64,000 nucleotides of DNA from positions 13,390,983 to 13,454,982 of the forward strand of contig NC_051138.1 in NCBI RefSeq assembly GCF_014839805.1. Reading direction: 5' to 3'. Below, in pieces: positions 31,171 through 43,417 of the stretch. Source of the stretch: Manduca sexta (lineage: Eukaryota > Arthropoda > Insecta > Lepidoptera > Sphingidae). The notes beneath the pieces were generated by a model. It saw only the letters and a list, made by a program, of their open reading frames with translations, did not search any database and was not told the DNA's origin. Both the position numbers and the translations under genes were made by a program. Position 1 is the stretch's first letter; every line of letters begins with the position of its first letter.

Positions 31171-32389
31171 TTACTTTGTCTATTTAAACAGACATTTATT
31201 TACCCGAGTTTGGAAATTGTCTTTTAAATGTCTTCCTTTTTCAACCCTGAGTTCTTTCCCCCATTTTAGCCGACATCACTGTCTTCTCTATTTTGTTTAC
31301 TTTGAAACTCACATTACACATTAACGAATACCGCATGCAAATAAGTTGTATAATTATTCTAACAGTTGCCGTTAGTATAGCCCTAATGCCGCGATTATAA
31401 AGGCTTTAATGCCCTGTGTTTAATATTTGATATGACGAAATAAAAGGGAATAGTCGTATAGTTGTAGGATTAAGGATATTATGTTTTAATTGTCTGTTAA
31501 AGGGTCTATGCCTAGAAATGTTGATTTTATACTCTATGTTTATTTGTATGAGAGCACACAGTCGCATGGGAATCTTTCAGTTACAAATCGTGCCATTTCT
31601 AGAATCATGCTTGTGAGATTAATATCTTTTAAAATCAACTGTATTGTTTTATATTCAAAGTACATTCTGACTACAATATCTTTCCAGCTAGAACATTCTA
31701 GCATCAGCTAGAAATTTCATGCTTGGTGACAGAAATAAATTATAATGTAGGTACTATCGCTCCTATTTAGACAGGTCTAGACAAAATCTCGAATGCGAGT
31801 GATCCTATACTAAGACACTCTGACTTCGTAGTCCGGCATTTACTTTTACCAAAATCAATATCTTGTCCAAACTTGCTTCAAAAATAACATCTTTATGCGA
31901 AAATTATATAATTCTAAAACGTAAAAAAAAAAATATTATTTTCTACTGGGGCAAATTATTTTTATTTTATATTTTATTTTATTTATTAAGGAAACAAAAA
32001 GAACAATAGTACGCATATAAACTAGATAAAATAGGTAATACACAATCCAATAAAGTTTCCACAGACATTTAACACATAAAGAAGACAGCGGATACAAAAA
32101 AAAGAAATGAAATAAATACTAAACTATTAATATACAAAATTAAATGAAAATATTAAAAAGTACAATTTAAACACTCAAGTAAAATATAATATTATAAATA
32201 AATTATCGGGATAAACGTAGTCTGTTAATCCAAAATACGGTCAATCCGTATGCAAAATTCTATAGAAATCCGTTCAGTCGTCTCAGTGTTTACATCTAAC
32301 AAACATATATATATATCCAAACATTTTCACAAACTTTTGCATATATAATGTTAGTAAGATACAATGGGTAGGATAAGATAACTGTCTTT
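31171..32389. other. AT-rich DNA with worn LINE-tail-like sequence
   Basis: At 31960-32345 the T-rich and ATTT-repeat start followed by 'aataaagtttccacagacat' and 'aatccgttcagtcgtctcag' resembles old lepidopteran element ends on the minus strand. No gene is seen. Confidence 0.4.
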
Positions 32390-32394
32390 TTAGA

Positions 32395-32490
32395 AGTATA
32401 TTCCATCCAGACTCTTCGAGACCTTTATCAGGTCGTCTGTCCAGGTTGAAGGTGGACGTCCAACGCTGCATCTGTAGGTATGCGATCTCT
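32395..32490 (-). pseudogene. RTE-type LINE ORF fragment
   Basis: The minus-strand frame reads RSHTYRCSVGRPPSTWTDDL followed by IKVSKSLDGIYF. GRPPxxWTDDL is the hallmark of the C-terminal end of the lepidopteran RTE ORF. Only about 35 residues are preserved and neither RT nor the element tail is present. Confidence 0.7.
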
Positions 32491-32931
32491 CTAATAATTT
32501 TCGGGCGATCGGTTTTAGACGAGTTCTATGTTCAACAGTAAACATTTTGTGATTATTTATGATATAAATTATCAATTTTAAATATTGCTTTAAAAAATAA
32601 AATAACAAAGCACTTAGAAACTGAAGCGCTCCTTGAATACATAAACACATGTACATCCTACAAAAATCCTTTTACTTTCCATTTCTCACACTCCCGGAAC
32701 CATCAGAAAGTTAATACAATTGCCGAATCAAAAATCCGATTTCGTGCTCAAAGCGAAGACAATTGTTTCGTCGGCGTTATGATTCGATTTCCATCGGAGT
32801 CATGGCGCTGAACTAAACTGATTTTAAAATGTTGCAGATACTTTGGAATTACATGACGTCTCTGTAAATTTAATTTATGACCTATATTCATAAATACAAT
32901 TTTTAATAAATTGAAACAATAACCAAATATA

Positions 32932-33254
32932 CAGGGTCATTTTGACATTGCGTTACTAAATGAAACCACTTACCTATCTACTTTTACAATAAGTTACTTG
33001 AGCCGTGGATGTAAAATAAAAAAGTGTAAGTTTCGAACAAAATAAATATTAACAAAAAGAAAATATATTCAGAAATACACTCACGCACACGCTATATTCG
33101 CATTAAACTACAAAATGATCAAAATATCAGAAAACTAAAACCAGGATTTTTGGTTAAAATATTTGTTATTAATGGATGATTTTTGGCACAATGTCAGTAA
33201 ACGTGAAGTCGAGTATGTGGTTTCATTTAGTAACGCAATGTCAAAATGATCCTG
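32932..33254 (+). mobile_element. TA-type MITE, copy 1 (323 bp)
   Basis: The terminal inverted repeats of about 40 bp begin CAGGGTCATTTTGACATTGC on the left and mirror it on the right with few differences. TA stands on both sides (32930-32931 and 33255-33256), as for Tc1/mariner-type elements. There is no coding capacity. A longer copy lies in the opposite orientation at 40556-40957. Confidence 0.85.
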
Positions 33255-33256
33255 TA

Positions 33257-33755
33257 TTGTGTTATAAAAAGCATGCCTTAAAAATGTCTGATACTAGTCT
33301 TAAGGGAGTAGTAAACAATCTTTCCAAAGTATGCATAACTCAAAATATAATTGTGATTAACATATAAAGCATTTTACAAATACCCGTGAAACTACATGAA
33401 ATACTTAAACCATCTCAAGGAAAATCAACCTTCATGCTTCAAAGTTACAGTCTACCGTTGCTGTTTGTATATAACACGATCAAATTCAAAATGACCAGTG
33501 CTGCTTAACACGACTTTGCAGTTAAAGTGCAAGAGAATCTGTTGAGATAAGTACCGCTCGGTCTTGAGACTACGCTGTAACTGTTTGTAACTGTTAGTGT
33601 ATTAAATTACGGCAAACACGGACAAGGTGTAAGTAAGTTTAAATTCCTTTAACTTGTGATAACGTTTAGTTGATTTATACATAGAATTTTAGTAGTGTTC
33701 CTATTTTACTGTATATATAATTTAAACGTGGAAGTTTTGTATATGATTGTTTTAT
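33257..33755. other. AT-rich DNA, no gene seen
   Basis: Nothing recognisable. Confidence 0.4.
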
Positions 33756-33896
33756 TATGCCGGCCTGATGGAACCAGATATACATAGATTGATCCCGGTG
33801 CGCGACAAACTTACGTGGGCCACTATGGCGGGTTTTAAGATCTTGTGGACAGTGATCGCTATTCGGGCGGATATAAAATATATCCTACCACCAGCA
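33756..33896 (+). repeat. Family B repeat, second half
   Basis: It starts at 'tatgccggcctgatggaacc' and runs to 'tatcctaccaccagca'. The first half is missing. Confidence 0.8.
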
Positions 33897-34176
33897 AAAC
33901 AGACATAATATATTTATAATGAGCTAACGAAGTAAAGAAAATATATACATCTTACAATGTCTTTCATTGCCAGACCAAACGTACAATCACATGTCAGTGG
34001 AAAACTTCGGTCTTAGTTTGAATTAATAAAGAGGTCGCGTGCAGACTAAGTTATCATTTCCGTCTGTGCTGAATTGTTTAAATTCATAGTTTGAACTGCG
34101 CTAAGTGAGCGAAACTGTTTAACAACTTCGGTAATCCGGGACTCTGGCCGAATGGTAGTGTCTATGGTCGAGGTTT

Positions 34177-34475
34177 TTTTTTTCTTTGCAAATGATTAGA
34201 CTAAGGGTTGTATATTTATATATTTGCGCTATTGGATACGTCTGTCCCCGCCCCGACGGTTGAGACAAATTTTATTAATATGTGGTCACTAGTTTTCATG
34301 GTTCTATTATGAAATAGTGATGTTGTTTGTGATTATTCAGAGGGTAGAGTGGCGGCGAACAAGTTTCGCTATTTGATACGTTACTTACTCGCCCCCACAT
34401 ATTTTCGATTTATTTACGAGAATAAGAAATAATAGGATTAATAAAATAAGTTAATTAGAAATACATACTAAAATT
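34177..34475 (-). mobile_element. 5'-truncated R1-group LINE tail
   Basis: The insert of 299 bases is flanked by TATGGTCGAGGTTT (34163-34176 and 34476-34489), a 14-bp target-site duplication, and starts with a T run on the plus strand, the poly(A) end of a minus-strand element. On the minus strand its end aligns with the 3' end of the LINE at 3273-10314: both share ACGTATCAAATAGCG and a similar last stretch before poly(A) ('tctaatcatttg' versus 'tcgaatcattgg'). It is a related element, not a recent copy. Confidence 0.85.
34351..34396 (-). other. 3'-terminal LINE hairpin, second instance
   Basis: On the minus strand GGGGGCGAGTAAGT pairs with ACTTGTTCGCCGCC over 13 of 14 positions (two wobbles, one mismatch). 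The loop holds ACGTATCAAATAGCG, as at 10189-10203. A near copy of the loop word, ACGTATCCAATAGCG, occurs again closer to the poly(A) but without a clear stem. Confidence 0.8.
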
Positions 34476-34540
34476 TATGGTCGAGGTTTGAGAGATTCTG
34501 GATTTGAATTTTAGGTTCAAAGAAAATTATGGATGTTGGT

Positions 34541-36789
34541 AATGATTTTAAAGTCATCTTCCCAAAAGGGGTTGAGGTTAAACAGTCATAAAATGGCGGT
34601 AACAAACTAATTAAACTTTATTTTAAAATACAATAATGTTGCGAAAAAAAATATCTTAAACATCAGTTGCTTAATTAATAATTGCTTGAACTAAGTTTCA
34701 ATACTAATCGACATTTGACGAGTTGGCATTTGGTTTGAATAAATTGTAAAATAAAACCGATGCCGCCATTTTGTGTTGTGTTTCCGATACGACAAATTAT
34801 CAACATTTCTGCGGTTCATTTCTATAATATCTACTAGCTCCAATACCTTATAAACAGAATGGATTTATGAACAAGGCCGTAAAGATACATACCCTTATCG
34901 CTGGAGCTTTAAAGAAAACTTTCTTAGAAGACTCCATTATTTTCAAACATTAATATATGTATTCACAAATCGAAACAATAAGATTACTTTTTTTAAAACC
35001 CATCCATCCTGCTGCTTATAAGGATCGAAAGACAGGTGTTAAGGTATCTGCCATTACTGCGCCGTCTCAAAAATCTACCCTATATAATAAAGAAAAAAAT
35101 ATATGCTCTAAATAAAATATTCGAGCATTTATGAGAAACTATCTTTCCAGGTCATGTTTTGATAACACTCGCATGCACCGGAAACGACCGTGGGACTTAA
35201 CTTTTCACATTCATAAGACGCTTTAAGTTCTGAGATTTCCGTTAACAAAACGCAAACTGTATATTGAGAGCTTTATGCGCGGACAAAACTTCAGCATTTT
35301 CTGTTTGCTTGACGTAAACTTGTAGGAAATGTTTATGTGTTATTTTTTCTTGTGTATGATATTAATAAATTATAACCTATGAAAACCATAGTTTAAATAA
35401 ACTAATGTACCAATTTAAATTGGATTTTGTATACTTAGACAAAGTTCTATAAAATATCTAGGAAAATTTATGTTTCTGGGAAAATTATTTGCCGTGTGCA
35501 GAATAAGACATAAATAGTTAAATCATATTTTTTTGGAACCTCGATAATGTATATTCTGCACGGCGACAGATCGTAAAAATGCGGTGCAGAAACGAAACAA
35601 CCGATCAAACATATTTTGATATAACGAATGCATGTCATCAAAAAGCGATGCCATGTGCATGTGCAAAACTGTTTATCGATAATGCTAAATGTATCGTGTG
35701 GTGGAAATATCATTGACAGAAAGAATGATAACAAAAATAAATATCTCTCGCACAACACCTACATATACGAAGCCTTACGAATAGTAATGTTGCATCATGA
35801 GTATCAGAAATTTTAAGTTTCGAATCAGAATATTTATCAAGAAATAGATTTCAATAATTCTAACAAGCAAAATAATTCTAACAAATATATGTGGATCACA
35901 TAAATATTCCGGGACACTATTTTTATTTGTACCATACCAAAATAATCTTGAGGCACCATGATTCCTGAGCATCTGCCACTTTAGATAATATAAAGCCGTG
36001 AACTTACGTAAAAATCGATTCAAACACCAATAATAACCCCGCGACCGACAACAGTGGCGCAATCACAGATTGCATTAAAACTACAGCCACTAAGCGAAAG
36101 TTGGTTCAAGAAGAGCTCTTCGCTCTTAACCGAATGAATATGAACTAGCTAAAGAAACTGGGTCGCTGTTAAGTGTTGCTTTTATTTTCTTATTATTAAA
36201 GTCTGCTATTATGTCGGCACTTCGGATTGGAATTGTTTTGCTACAAAATTGTATTGGTTTGTTAGTTCTTTGATTTTTATGTAGAGACTGCTGATTTAGT
36301 GCGCATAAAAAGAAATGCGAGTGGTTTCTTATTTGTTCTTTTCGTATTGGCAAAAATGATTGGAACTAAAACTAAATTTTATTGGTATCTATAACCAAAA
36401 TAGGGCAAGAGTGCTGCTAATGAAATGTTAAGATTACATTAAGCGTTTTTATTTCATACTTGTAGATAAAAAATTAAGGAATGAAGGAAGGAGGAGAAGT
36501 AAGGTAATGTGAAAAGGTTTTGAATTTTATTAATTAACAGAAAAATTTAAAAAACTATAAAACATTTTTATTTGGCCTGATAGTGATGGAGTAAGTAACT
36601 TTGACTGTTGAAGCAAGTGAAGCAAATCGCCGCAAAAATCGTGGGGAATTGAAATTATAAAAATAGTTTCCAATTGAATTTACAATAAAAGACGATACAA
36701 AGTATCAGTTCACTACATTGTGATGTCGCTCGATAGCCCAAATATAAACTAAAGATTGAAAAGTTAACCATCAAGATTGATAATATTAG
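34541..36789. other. AT-rich DNA, no gene seen
   Basis: Frames up to about 95 codons occur but have ordinary AT-driven composition (Ile, Tyr, Phe, Lys) and no domain. Confidence 0.4.
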
Positions 36790-36850
36790 CAGTGGCGGTT
36801 CTTTCATAGATTCGCAAAAGCCTGGCTTGCCCTAAAATTATTTACCTAAG
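36790..36850 (+). repeat. Possible hAT-type transposon end
   Basis: CAGTGGCGGTTCTTTCATAG resembles the CAGTGGCG end of the MITE at 39258. No matching inverted end is found, so the element is partial or the likeness is incidental. Confidence 0.4.
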
Positions 36851-37794
36851 TACATAAAATCGAATATGGAACAATAACCATAATTTTACGCTCAAATTAC
36901 AAAACAGTTTTCTTTAAAATATAAAACATTCCCGCGCTATGTATCGTCTATCGCCGCATCGCCTCGAGCGCACCTATAAACACACTACAGCACCTTAGCA
37001 CAGTACCACACCCACACCGTATCAGTATACACACATTTTGTTCATAATGCCAAACACGCACACAAAATATATTCGTCGTTCTCACTCTCGTTGGGTTTTA
37101 CCAGGCTTTTTGCCTCAATATTTCTTTCTCTCTCATGGATAGAATATGTCTAATTCTAGGTTTTTTAAACTCACTTCTCTTATAATAGCATTTGTTCTGC
37201 GTAATGTTCCTTATTTAAATTAGTGAAATGATTTCTTGTGATGGTTTAAAGTGTATGAAAAGTTTTTATGGGCGAGAATAGGTATATTTGTGAGGTTATG
37301 GTGGACAACCACAACTTCATACTAGCTGGCGAGTGGCGCGAAATGTACATCTGGCTTCAAGAAACTTATAAGATGTTTACAACAGCATTCAAAACTAATT
37401 GGCGTTTTGGATGCTCCCATACGAATTATCATTATGTTGTTTTGATTTTGTTGCACATATTTCTCGAACGAGGCAAGTGTTTGGAATATATCTGGTTGAA
37501 AATAATGATACTAATCAACCGAATGTATTCTAAATCATATTCAGTTTTATTGTGAATGCATAATATTATTTTATAATTTTGGTAAACAGCGAATTTTAAC
37601 TACATTATCTTATCCATTGAGTAGGTACAGTATTTGACAAAAATTTTCAACAAACCATGCGCATCGACACAAGATTTACATATAGTACTGTTTTTACTTC
37701 TTATGAGATTAGTTGATATTACACCACAAGAACTTCTTTCGGAAGTCCTGATAGGTCAAAATCATCTTTAGATAAAAATGCATATTATGTAAAT
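36851..37794. other. AT-rich DNA, no gene seen
   Basis: A frame of 95 codons at 37268-37555 has no recognisable domain and is not called a gene. Confidence 0.4.
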
Positions 37795-38010
37795 TGTCTC
37801 GGTGGCTTAGGAGTATTACCACTCTCCTAGACAGGCGAAATGATATTCAATACGTATTTTACTTTCTACCACACATTTTATATGAAACGAAGACGTAATT
37901 TTTTGTGCTGCTTTGGCTTGCCCATACCCACAGGAGCAGGCACGTAACTGAATATCAGTCTATTACTGACACATCTAATGGGAAGGAGTCGTAGTTGCGT
38001 CACCTCGTAC
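37795..38010 (+). mobile_element. SINE family C, worn copy
   Basis: It begins 'gtctcggtggcttaggagta' and continues with 'caggagcaggcacgtaactg' and 'gggaaggagtcgtagttgcg', the same order as family C but with much divergence and a lost box B. Confidence 0.5.
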
Positions 38011-38351
38011 ATTTTTTAAAACTAGAACATAAAATTTTGCACACTGATTGACATCAACACATCTCTCTAACAAGACACCTCCTTAGTAAAGTTTACTACA
38101 TAGTCTGTATCTAAGCTGGAGCTACGATAACTCATCATCACATGTTAGTTACAAGTTACGAAATTAGGTTATCGCAGTACTAGCTAACAATCTATATAAG
38201 GATTCGTTAGTTATTCATTATCAAACATCACATTAATTAACTTGTTCGCTTGATAACAGGCAAGTACAAGCTTTCGATTGCGGCTTCTGGTTTAGTCTTT
38301 TCGCAGATTCTCACTGATTTTTTGAAACGATAAACCTAAATGTGTTCCTTC

Positions 38352-38603
38352 ACCATAATAGTCTCCATCACGCGTGAACGGCTGGACCGGCTTTTTTTGT
38401 TGTATTTGTTATTGTCAAGAGAAAGTTCTTATGAAAGAAAAAAATAAAAAAAAAATGCGCGGAAAATTAGAAAATTTAAGAACACTTAAGGAAAATATTA
38501 ATTTTATATAACTGTCAATTGTTTGAAACAACTGTCAGCGATCGACAGAACACGCGCTGCAAATTCATAGTTAAGACGGCACAACGTCTGTCGGGTCAGC
38601 TAG
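38352..38603 (+). mobile_element. Helitron-like element, second family
   Basis: The 5' part has 'ctccatcacgcgtgaacggc' and the 3' end is GACG/CGTC hairpin, TGTCGGGTCAG, then CTAG (38600-38603) followed by T. It differs from the other Helitrons in body and hairpin. It has no coding capacity. Confidence 0.65.
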
Positions 38604-38844
38604 TAAACAATAAATATATTTTCATACAATTTTGTAGAATTGAAACTATTTAATATTACACATACAATTTTATCACTCAGTAACATCAGAGGCAAGCGCC
38701 GCTGATTTCGACAACATAGATTACAATTCCCAAATTTTGAATTATTCATAACTTACTTTGCCGATTCCGCGGCCGTATTCTGATTTTACGAATCGTGGTC
38801 GTGTATTCGATACTGATGGAGTATTCTTCGACATGTGGCATTAC

Positions 38845-39065
38845 ACACACGCCTTTTATCTCCTAATGGGTAAGCAGAGACTCATCTAGTGCACCCACTT
38901 TTCGCCGTGTGTATCAAGTCCCATGACCGTCAGTGATAGATCAGTCACAAATTAATTCGGACTGAATAGAAACACTTAACATTACTATGCTCGGCCCGGG
39001 ATGCAAACCCGAGATCTTGGGATTCGAGTGGTAGTCGTATCACGCTATAAAACTACGCCGACAAA
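38845..39065 (-). mobile_element. SINE family C, worn copy, inverted
   Basis: On the minus strand the order is 'gtcggcgtagttttatagcg' (box A), 'gggtttgcatcccgggc' (eroded box B), then 'ggcgaaaagtgggtgcacta'. It matches family C at 19721. Confidence 0.65.
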
Positions 39066-39257
39066 ATCCTTGAAATTTTTACGATATTGTACTATTCTTT
39101 TTATCGTTTTATTACTTTTTTACATCTCTTATCCCTGAAGAGGCATGCGGGGGAGCAATATTAGATGAGAAAAGATCGGACATTCGCAGAATAAATTTGG
39201 ACTGCCTCCTAACAACGCTTTTAAAGCTAGCATGATAAGGTCCACAAAATGAAGTTG

Positions 39258-39488
39258 CAGTGGCGAAGCGTCCATACAAGCCGATTCCTACCGGCTTCCC
39301 TTTTAGGTTTATTTACTTCTGTCTTAGTATTTATTTCTGTTAGATTGTACAAGCCGATTCCTACCGGCTTCCCTTTTACTTTACTTCTGCCTTAGTATTT
39401 GTTTCTGTTAAAATGGCCGCGATATGTTAACTAAGACAATTTTCTTTGCCTCGGGTTACCTTTTGAAAAAATTCACCCTTCGCCACTG
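39258..39488. mobile_element. hAT-like MITE, 231 bp
   Basis: It begins CAGTGGCGAAG and ends CTTCGCCACTG, exact 11-bp inverted ends. The flanks TGAAGTTG (39250-39257) and TGAAGTAG (39489-39496) form an 8-bp duplication with one mismatch, as expected for hAT transposons. It carries an internal direct repeat (period about 73). Confidence 0.8.
39275..39415 (+). repeat. Tandem duplication inside hAT-like MITE
   Basis: TACAAGCCGATTCCTACCGG starts at 39275 and again at 39348. Each unit contains a small AAGCCG/CGGCTT hairpin and ends in 'cttagtatttatttctgtta'-like sequence; the second unit is slightly shorter. Confidence 0.8.
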
Positions 39489-39496
39489 TGAAGTAG

Positions 39497-40555
39497 AATT
39501 TTAAAAAAATCCTAAGAAGAACGAAATCCTTTCTATTTGTCTCATTGCACACAGTACAGCAGTTCTTTGTAGTAACATCAGCGGTAAATAGGGGGGGGTA
39601 AAAGAAACGCCATCGCCTACGTAGCTTGAACTAAAAAAATATCATAGTGTCGTGGTGTTTTTGCGTTACACGACCTTACCCGTTATCCGATCTTAACCGA
39701 ATCCACCTTATTTATTTTAGTTCCTACATTCATCTATACATTTCTACTAAACGATAATTTTTATTTTCGAGCGGATTATCTGTTAATTTACCCACCTACC
39801 ATGTCTAGTCGATAGTTACTACGAGCAGACATATTGTCTAGACAATTTATTATTTCATTTCCCCACAAAGATTATGTTGATTTTTGATTAATTATACTTA
39901 TTACATTTTTAAAGCTTATCTATTCGCCCTATAGACAAAACTATAGCATGGTTCTATGTAAAATGACTAGGTAATGTTTAGATGTAACGCAATCACACGC
40001 TCACCTAAAATCGCCCAGTTCACCAGAATATGGAAGCGGCGTCCGATAAAGTATAGACAGAGTTATGAATTACATACGAAAATGGTATACTTCGGCATGA
40101 CTAATCGTTCACTCTCGACACCTTCATCAATCACTGGGCCTGGTGTCATAGACTCGCCATTCAGTATCCGAGATTGAGAGCTGAATCTCTGATTATCGAC
40201 AACCGAAAAATATTGTTGCCAATTCTTGAGTTACGTCGACCCTGTCTTTATTGGGTTAAGATCGTGTGTTGATCAATCTGGGTGTGTACTATTTTGAGAG
40301 GATTATAGTTTCTGAAATTGCCTATTTTCGTGCGGTAAATTGACTCCACTGAGCCATAGTAAGTGGAGAAACGTTCAAATAAGGTATCGATTGAGGGATG
40401 ACTGTTACTCACAATTGACGTAATTGCGCCAGCTAAAATGTAGTGATTATATATTTTTTGGTGCCAGACTTTATAAATCGGGATATACAATAAACTTGTC
40501 AATCTTGGTATTCCACTCAGGCATAATTGTGAGGTATTCCAGAACTTTGCATATA
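39497..40555. other. Unassigned DNA, no gene seen
   Basis: A frame of 127 codons on the minus strand (40248-40631) begins inside the adjacent MITE and is therefore not treated as a gene. Confidence 0.4.
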
Positions 40556-40957
40556 CAGCATTTTGACATTGCGTTACTAAATGAAACCACATACTCGTGT
40601 TCACCTTTCCTGACATTGTGCCAAAAATCATCCATAAATAAGGAATATTTTCACCGAAAATCCTGGTTTTAGTTTTCTGATTTTTCGATCATTTTAGAGT
40701 TTAATGCGAATATGGCGTGTGCGTGAGTGTTTTTCTGACTGAAAGTATGATGCTGCCACTGTGACGAATACTCTTAGAGTGGTAGTAGTGGCATTAGGGC
40801 GCATAAAATAAAAATTACTTTTTATTAATATTTATTTTGTTCGAAACTTACACTTTTTTATTTTACATCCACGGCTCAAATAACTTATTGTAAAGTGTTA
40901 TTTACAAGTAGATAAGTATGTGGTTTTATTTAGTAACACAATGTTAAAATGACCCTG
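40556..40957 (-). mobile_element. TA-type MITE, copy 2 (402 bp)
   Basis: The ends match copy 1 in inverted orientation and TA stands outside both ends (40554-40555 and 40958-40959). The left end lacks three bases after CAG. The interior matches copy 1 ('tggcgtgtgcgtgagtg' against its complement) but carries an extra segment of about 80 bases near 40740-40820. Confidence 0.83.
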
Positions 40958-42236
40958 TATATTATAATTCTCTTTGTCCAGAACGCAACACACGCCACGT
41001 AGACATTTAGGTGGATGAAGTATTTAGTTATTGATCTGTATTTGGCATTGACGTATATTATATAGACACGCACTCAGAGACACGCACGTCCATATAAACT
41101 ATTTGTTCAAAATCTGAACTAAAATGTCACTGACATAATCTATTTATTCACTTATAACAAATCATCTTACTTTGGTATAGTTGAACTAGAGTTATAAAAT
41201 TAAGTATACAGAGCGGATTTGAGGATGATTGTCCTATAAAATTTTTGTGCTTATGTGATGGTTACTAAATCTACCGTGAAATAGCAAAACATTAATGTAA
41301 AATGCTTCATATTTTTTTCATATCATAATTTGCACGTTTTTATTGCGAATATTATCATATTTTCTGTAAATATATTATTTTTGTATTATGATCTAAGGAC
41401 ACTATGACATCTTGTCATACGGACATTTGAAATAAGACAGCGACTTATTATCAATTGGTAATAACCTATGGAGCACAAATTTGGCGCTGATCTCCGGTCT
41501 ATAGCTAACTATATGGTTTACTGTCTTTGAGTTAAACAGACTGAATGACGTTGTGGTTACTATGTATTGGAATCGTAGCATAACCCTTCAACTAAACGTA
41601 CACCCACCATCCTTAGACCAAGGGGAGCTATCCACTATAAATGTAAATGGAAATCATTATAAACCGGAGTATTTATAAGGTACATAATGCGTGAGGGCCG
41701 ACCGATAATCCCCAGAGTTGAATAGTGGAGCGTTATTATTGGATTTAAATATTATTGATATGAATATTTACGTATAATCCAATATGGATAGGAATAAGCG
41801 GGGTTTTAGCAACAGTCTAATTACAGAAGCGAATAATATTAATAGATGGTTTTTTCAATAAAGGGAAGAAGGTTAGTAAGAATGGTAATTTAAATTTTTC
41901 CATAAATCATTTGCTGAAGATGGATTGGACTAACTTTTGCCTACATATGGATTTTTCAGGGTAAAATCTAAGTTGAATATCTAAAACTGTATGCTAAATT
42001 TAAAACAAGTGCAAATAGAGTTATACACTTAATTGATACAAGTTTAGTCCAAAGTAGTCTATGTACTGTATCATTTTTGCACAAAGTCATTAGTGTTTTA
42101 TATATAACACGCTAACAAACATCCAATCACCATCAAAAAACTTAAACATTTGTAATATGTACTTATTACTGATCATGTTATGTTTTAAATTCTTTCCATT
42201 ATACGCTTTGTTCTGTTTATTGTCCCTAATTTCTAC
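40958..42236. other. AT-rich DNA containing repeat D copy 2
   Basis: Repeat D lies at 41045-41165 ('catataaactatttgttcaa'). The remainder has no feature that I recognise. Confidence 0.45.
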
Positions 42237-42454
42237 TCTCTATAGATATTATAAAACAAAGTCCCCTTTTCTGTCTATCTATATGTGATTGACTTTGCTC
42301 AAAATCTACTTAACTGATTTTTATGAAATTTAGCATGGAGATAGTTTAAAACCCTGGAAAGGTGATAGGCTGCTATCTATCTCGGGAAAATGTATAGAGG
42401 GACTTTTATCCCGGAAAAGTACTTCGCGCAGGCGAAGCCGCGAGCAAAAGCTAG
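42237..42454 (+). mobile_element. Short Helitron, about 218 bp
   Basis: The 5' side is CTCTATAGATATTATAAAAC, the 3' side has hairpin GCGCAGGCGAAGCCGCG and then CTAG (42451-42454) followed by T. The 5' boundary is uncertain by a few bases because the expected A before TC is not clear. Confidence 0.75.
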
Positions 42455-42660
42455 TTTGATTAATATTTAAATATTTAGCACATTATCAAGTACTATAAAT
42501 TGATTTTTTTTCGCTCGCGGCTCATTAATTATACTGTAACTTTTATTAAAGCAGCCCAAAATACAAGCGCAGCTTAGTTTGGGTGTCACTAGCCAATAAC
42601 TGTATGCCCACTAATTTACATTTGAAATGAATAAATAAATAAGTGGGATATTCATTATTT

Positions 42661-42780
42661 CAGCCGGGAATCGTCCACTGCTGGACATAGGCTTCCCCTA
42701 TTGAGCGCCATAGGGACCGGTTCTGGGCCGCCCTCATCCATTAACTCCAGCACCCTCACCAGGTCGTCAGTCCATCTCAT
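42661..42780 (-). mobile_element. RTE-type LINE 3' tail fragment
   Basis: On the minus strand it reads 'gatgagatggactgacgacc' and ends 'tgtccagcagtggacgattc', the typical RTE tail. It has no usable frame. Confidence 0.7.
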
Positions 42781-43417
42781 ATAGATAGATAGATATTATT
42801 AGTTGTAAAATTATTTTTCCTGATTTATTTTCCATTACCCAAAATATATGGCTGTAAATAATATCCGCGAGTTATATTCTATGAATATTTTGTATTAAAT
42901 ATTCAATCTCTTCCTAGAAGGCAAGGGTGAATCAACAAAGGTAAACCAGCTTTGGAGCTCTGGCTTATAATGATTTTTATAACTTATAGTTTATTTTTAA
43001 CGGAATAAGTGTAAAGTTTCTAATTAGATATTGGGGAAATAATAATAGTAATAAAATGGCGTATCCACTATTTGAAGTAAAAATAAGAGAACATAAAATA
43101 TCACTTATTTTACTACTACTAGGTACTGAACTCTTTCTATAAGAAAATATATTTTTAAAATACTTTTAGAAATTACAGATATTATCCCCAAAAATATTAA
43201 ATCAACTTTAAGAGAAGATTGGATGTAGATTGGTTAAGCCGCTTGGTGTCTCCTCAACATCAGTTAAGAGCAAGGGTGCGGTTTGCGTAAAATTATATAT
43301 CCGACCTTTGTAGCTTAGTTAGGAGATATAAGGTTATGCGCCGATTGTTCGTAACGGGCATACGACTGTCAATACATATATAAAAAATACTTCAATCACA
43401 AATTTTTCCATTCGTTT
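42781..43417. other. AT-rich DNA, no gene seen
   Basis: Nothing recognisable. Confidence 0.4.

Larger units (their letters stand above)
34135..34540 (+). mobile_element. tRNA-derived SINE split by a LINE tail
   Basis: 'gactctggccgaatggtag' (box A) before the insertion and 'gagattctggatttgaattt' (eroded box B) after it form one tRNA-like head when the insertion is ignored. The body is not assigned to a family. The split proves the order of insertion. Confidence 0.6.

Noticed and set aside
34177..34475. Processed pseudogene of a host mRNA
   Set aside because: The insert has poly(A) and a duplication, but its end aligns with the 3' end of the LINE at 3273-10314, so it is a LINE tail.
37268..37555. 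95-codon frame
   Set aside because: Composition is typical of AT-rich random frames and no domain or codon bias is seen.
40248..40631. 127-codon minus-strand frame
   Set aside because: Its first part is the terminal inverted repeat of a MITE, which also yields a similar frame in the other copy.
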